The notes under the pieces: generated by a model
What the model was told of the DNA's origin: nothing
What the model saw: the letters and a program-made list of their open reading frames with translations, nothing else
Database searches by the model: none
Shown here: piece by piece, positions 6,367 to 7,339 of the stretch
How positions within the stretch are numbered: position 1 is the stretch's first letter
Layout of the letters: the number at the start of each line of letters is the position of its first letter
NCBI GenBank assembly: GCA_034430275.1
Contig: DAOUEW010000328.1
Location: forward strand, 1 to 7,339
Direction: 5' to 3'
Origin: JAUVXJ01 sp034430275
GTDB taxonomy: Bacteria > Chloroflexota > Anaerolineae > UBA7937 > B3-Chlor
Length of the DNA: 7,339 bases
Translations under genes and position numbers: made by a program

Positions 6367-6395
6367 ATTATATATCGTTCATGGTCATGAGTCAA
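6367..6395 (-). promoter_or_regulatory. Near-consensus promoter of the tetR-ABC operon
   Basis: On the minus strand, -35 TTGACT (6390-6395) and -10 TATAAT (6367-6372) are separated by 17 bp. The -10 ends 22 nt before the tetR ATG, so the start of transcription would fall about 15 nt before the codon. Such a strong promoter is normally kept in check, which fits repression by the encoded TetR. Confidence 0.72.
6379..6390. promoter_or_regulatory. Palindrome in the tetR promoter spacer, likely operator
   Basis: TCATGGTCATGA is an inverted repeat with perfect 5-bp arms (TCATG/CATGA) around GT. It fills the -35 side of the spacer and touches the -35 hexamer, so a bound protein would block RNA polymerase. 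A second, looser repeat, ATATG-N9-CATAT (6350-6368), overlaps the -10 and start region. Binding by the TetR protein is inferred from position only. Confidence 0.45.
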
Positions 6396-6422
6396 ATGCA
6401 AACTGTCTCAGTCGACATCTGT

Positions 6423-6482
6423 GGCGCACCAGTCAGCGCAGACGGACCAGCCACGCCTCGCGCGGTGCTGACTTGTGCTGCC
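6423..6482. repeat. Long imperfect inverted repeat upstream of the dehydratase gene
   Basis: GGCGCAC-c-AGTCAGC (6423-6437) is complementary to GCTGACT-t-GTGC-t-GCC (6467-6482). That is 14 paired bases with one mismatch and one unpaired T. The arms are separated by 29 nt (6438-6466). The right arm covers the predicted -35 of the dehydratase promoter. It could be a paired operator site or, if transcription starts further left, an RNA hairpin. Confidence 0.5.
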
Positions 6483-6501
6483 CTACACCGGGTGGTACAA
6501 T
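6473..6501 (+). promoter_or_regulatory. Predicted promoter of the dehydratase gene
   Basis: -35 TTGTGC (6473-6478) and -10 TACAAT (6496-6501) are separated by 17 bp, with TG one base before the -10 as in extended -10 promoters. Transcription would start near 6508, about 44 nt before the ATG. Confidence 0.5.
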
Positions 6502-6551
6502 GCCGCACGAGAACGCCTGGATCGACCCCTGGAGACTAAGGTTCTTGGTGC

Positions 6552-7339
6552 ATGAACGACCCGCCTGGCTTCGAGACTGTGCTTGAGGCGGCCAATCGTG
6601 TTCGGCCCTTCGTCCATCGCACTCCCGTGGTCACGTGCCAGGGGCTCGATGCTCTGTGCGGCGCCGAGCTCTACTTCAAGTGTGAGAACTTGCAGAAGGC
6701 GGGCGCCTTCAAGTTCCGTGGGGCCTGCAACGCCGTCTTCGCTCTGTCTGCGGAGGAGATCGGCCGGGGCGTAGGCACTCACTCGTCAGGTAACCACGCG
6801 GCTGCCCTGGCCCTGGCTGCGCGCCTGCGGGGGAGCAGGGCCTTCCTCGTCATGCCCAGTACCTCGTCTCCGTGCAAGAGGGCAGCGGTGGAGGCGTACG
6901 GGGGAAGCATCACCTACTGCGAGCCGACCGAGGACTCCCGCCACGAGTCTATGGAGCGGGTCCTCAGGGAGACGGGTGCCACGTTCATCCACCCCTCCAA
7001 CGATCCCCTGGTCATAGCTGGACAAGGCACGGCCGCCCTGGAGTTGCTGGAGGAGGTCCCGGGACTGGACGTGGTGATGGTCCCCGTGGGTGGCGGCGGC
7101 CTGCTGAGCGGGACGGCGCTGGCGGTGTCTGGCATCTCGCCTCAAACGCGTGTCGTTGGCGCGGAGCCGGAAGGCGCCGACGATGCCTATCGCTCTCTGG
7201 AAGAGGGCCGTATCGTCCCCTCTGTGAACCCCCAGACGGTGGCTGATGGGCTCCTGACCTCGCTGGGAGACGTGACCTTCCCCCTGATCAGGGAGCACGT
7301 GGAGCAGATCGTGACCGTCAGCGAGGAGGCGATCATTGC
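6552..7339 (+). CDS. PLP-dependent serine/threonine dehydratase, 3' end cut by window
   Basis: The first 262 residues of a fold-type II PLP enzyme run off the right edge without a stop. NLQKAGAFKFRGA (47-59) carries the PLP-binding lysine (Lys54). SSGNHAAALALAA (78-90) binds the substrate carboxylate. GGGGLLSG (180-187) holds the PLP phosphate. GAEP (203-206) and TVADGL (229-234) are also typical. The reaction is expected to be deamination of L-threonine to 2-oxobutanoate and/or L-serine to pyruvate, the former feeding isoleucine synthesis. Serine racemases share these motifs and cannot be excluded. Whether a C-terminal ACT regulatory domain exists, which would point to biosynthetic IlvA rather than a catabolic TdcB-like enzyme, lies outside the window. 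The ATG at 6552 fits the family's N-terminus; only a weak AAGG lies about 10 nt before it. It is divergent from tetR, and hom on the other side of the exporter operon belongs to the same amino-acid pathway. Confidence 0.88.
   Translation, partial: MNDPPGFETVLEAANRVRPFVHRTPVVTCQGLDALCGAELYFKCENLQKAGAFKFRGACNAVFALSAEEIGRGVGTHSSGNHAAALALAARLRGSRAFLVMPSTSSPCKRAAVEAYGGSITYCEPTEDSRHESMERVLRETGATFIHPSNDPLVIAGQGTAALELLEEVPGLDVVMVPVGGGGLLSGTALAVSGISPQTRVVGAEPEGADDAYRSLEEGRIVPSVNPQTVADGLLTSLGDVTFPLIREHVEQIVTVSEEAII

Noticed and set aside
6490..6505. GGGTGGTAC upstream of the dehydratase resembles a T-box core.
   Set aside because: It lacks the following ACC, has no supporting helix, and fits better as an extended -10 element with a 17-bp spacer.
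1..7339. CRISPR arrays, tRNA or rRNA genes and complete insertion sequences.
   Set aside because: I saw no regularly spaced repeats, no tRNA cloverleaf, no rRNA core sequence and no transposase.

Overview
The window is high-GC bacterial DNA with compact, mostly minus-strand metabolic and transport genes and a decayed accessory stretch at its left end. No rRNA, tRNA or phylogenetic marker is present, so the host cannot be fixed. The combination of a short homoserine dehydrogenase without an ACT domain, a TetR/ABC-2 export operon and a GC-rich genome with sigma70-type promoters would suit an environmental lineage such as Chloroflexota or an actinobacterium, but this is only an impression.

Left region (about 1-2050, plus strand) is accessory. 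It holds a 309-residue protein of unknown function with a hydrophobic segment near its C-terminus (64-993). A strong imperfect hairpin follows (1062-1100), then a small four-cysteine protein with a good ribosome binding site (1158-1367). Last comes the broken 3' part of a PIN-like nuclease gene (about 1421-2048), which has lost its N-terminal half and carries a frameshift at its start.

Middle region (2225-3462, minus strand) is a homoserine dehydrogenase gene (hom) with its own good promoter (3434-3462). Its leader of about 164 nt contains a T-box-like element: UGGUACC in a bulged helix, next to a mutually exclusive hairpin that would hide the Shine-Dalgarno sequence. If real, it would adjust homoserine/threonine synthesis to tRNA charging.

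Right-centre (3503-6344, minus strand) is a three-gene operon: a TetR-family regulator, an ABC-2 ATPase and an ABC-2 permease. The spacing is tight (10-11 bp, then a 4-bp overlap). This is the usual layout of a self-regulated efflux system. A near-consensus promoter precedes tetR, and a perfect-arm palindrome sits inside its spacer as a likely operator. The predicted mRNA is almost leaderless.

Right end (6552 to the edge, plus strand) is the first 262 codons of a PLP-dependent serine/threonine dehydratase, transcribed divergently from tetR. A long imperfect inverted repeat overlaps its predicted -35 element. Threonine-family genes (hom and the dehydratase) therefore flank the exporter operon.

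The most notable points are the T-box-like hom leader, the decayed PIN nuclease beside unknown small genes, and the two separate inverted-repeat signals in the tetR/dehydratase divergent region. I did not find convincing evidence for a complete new multi-gene system.
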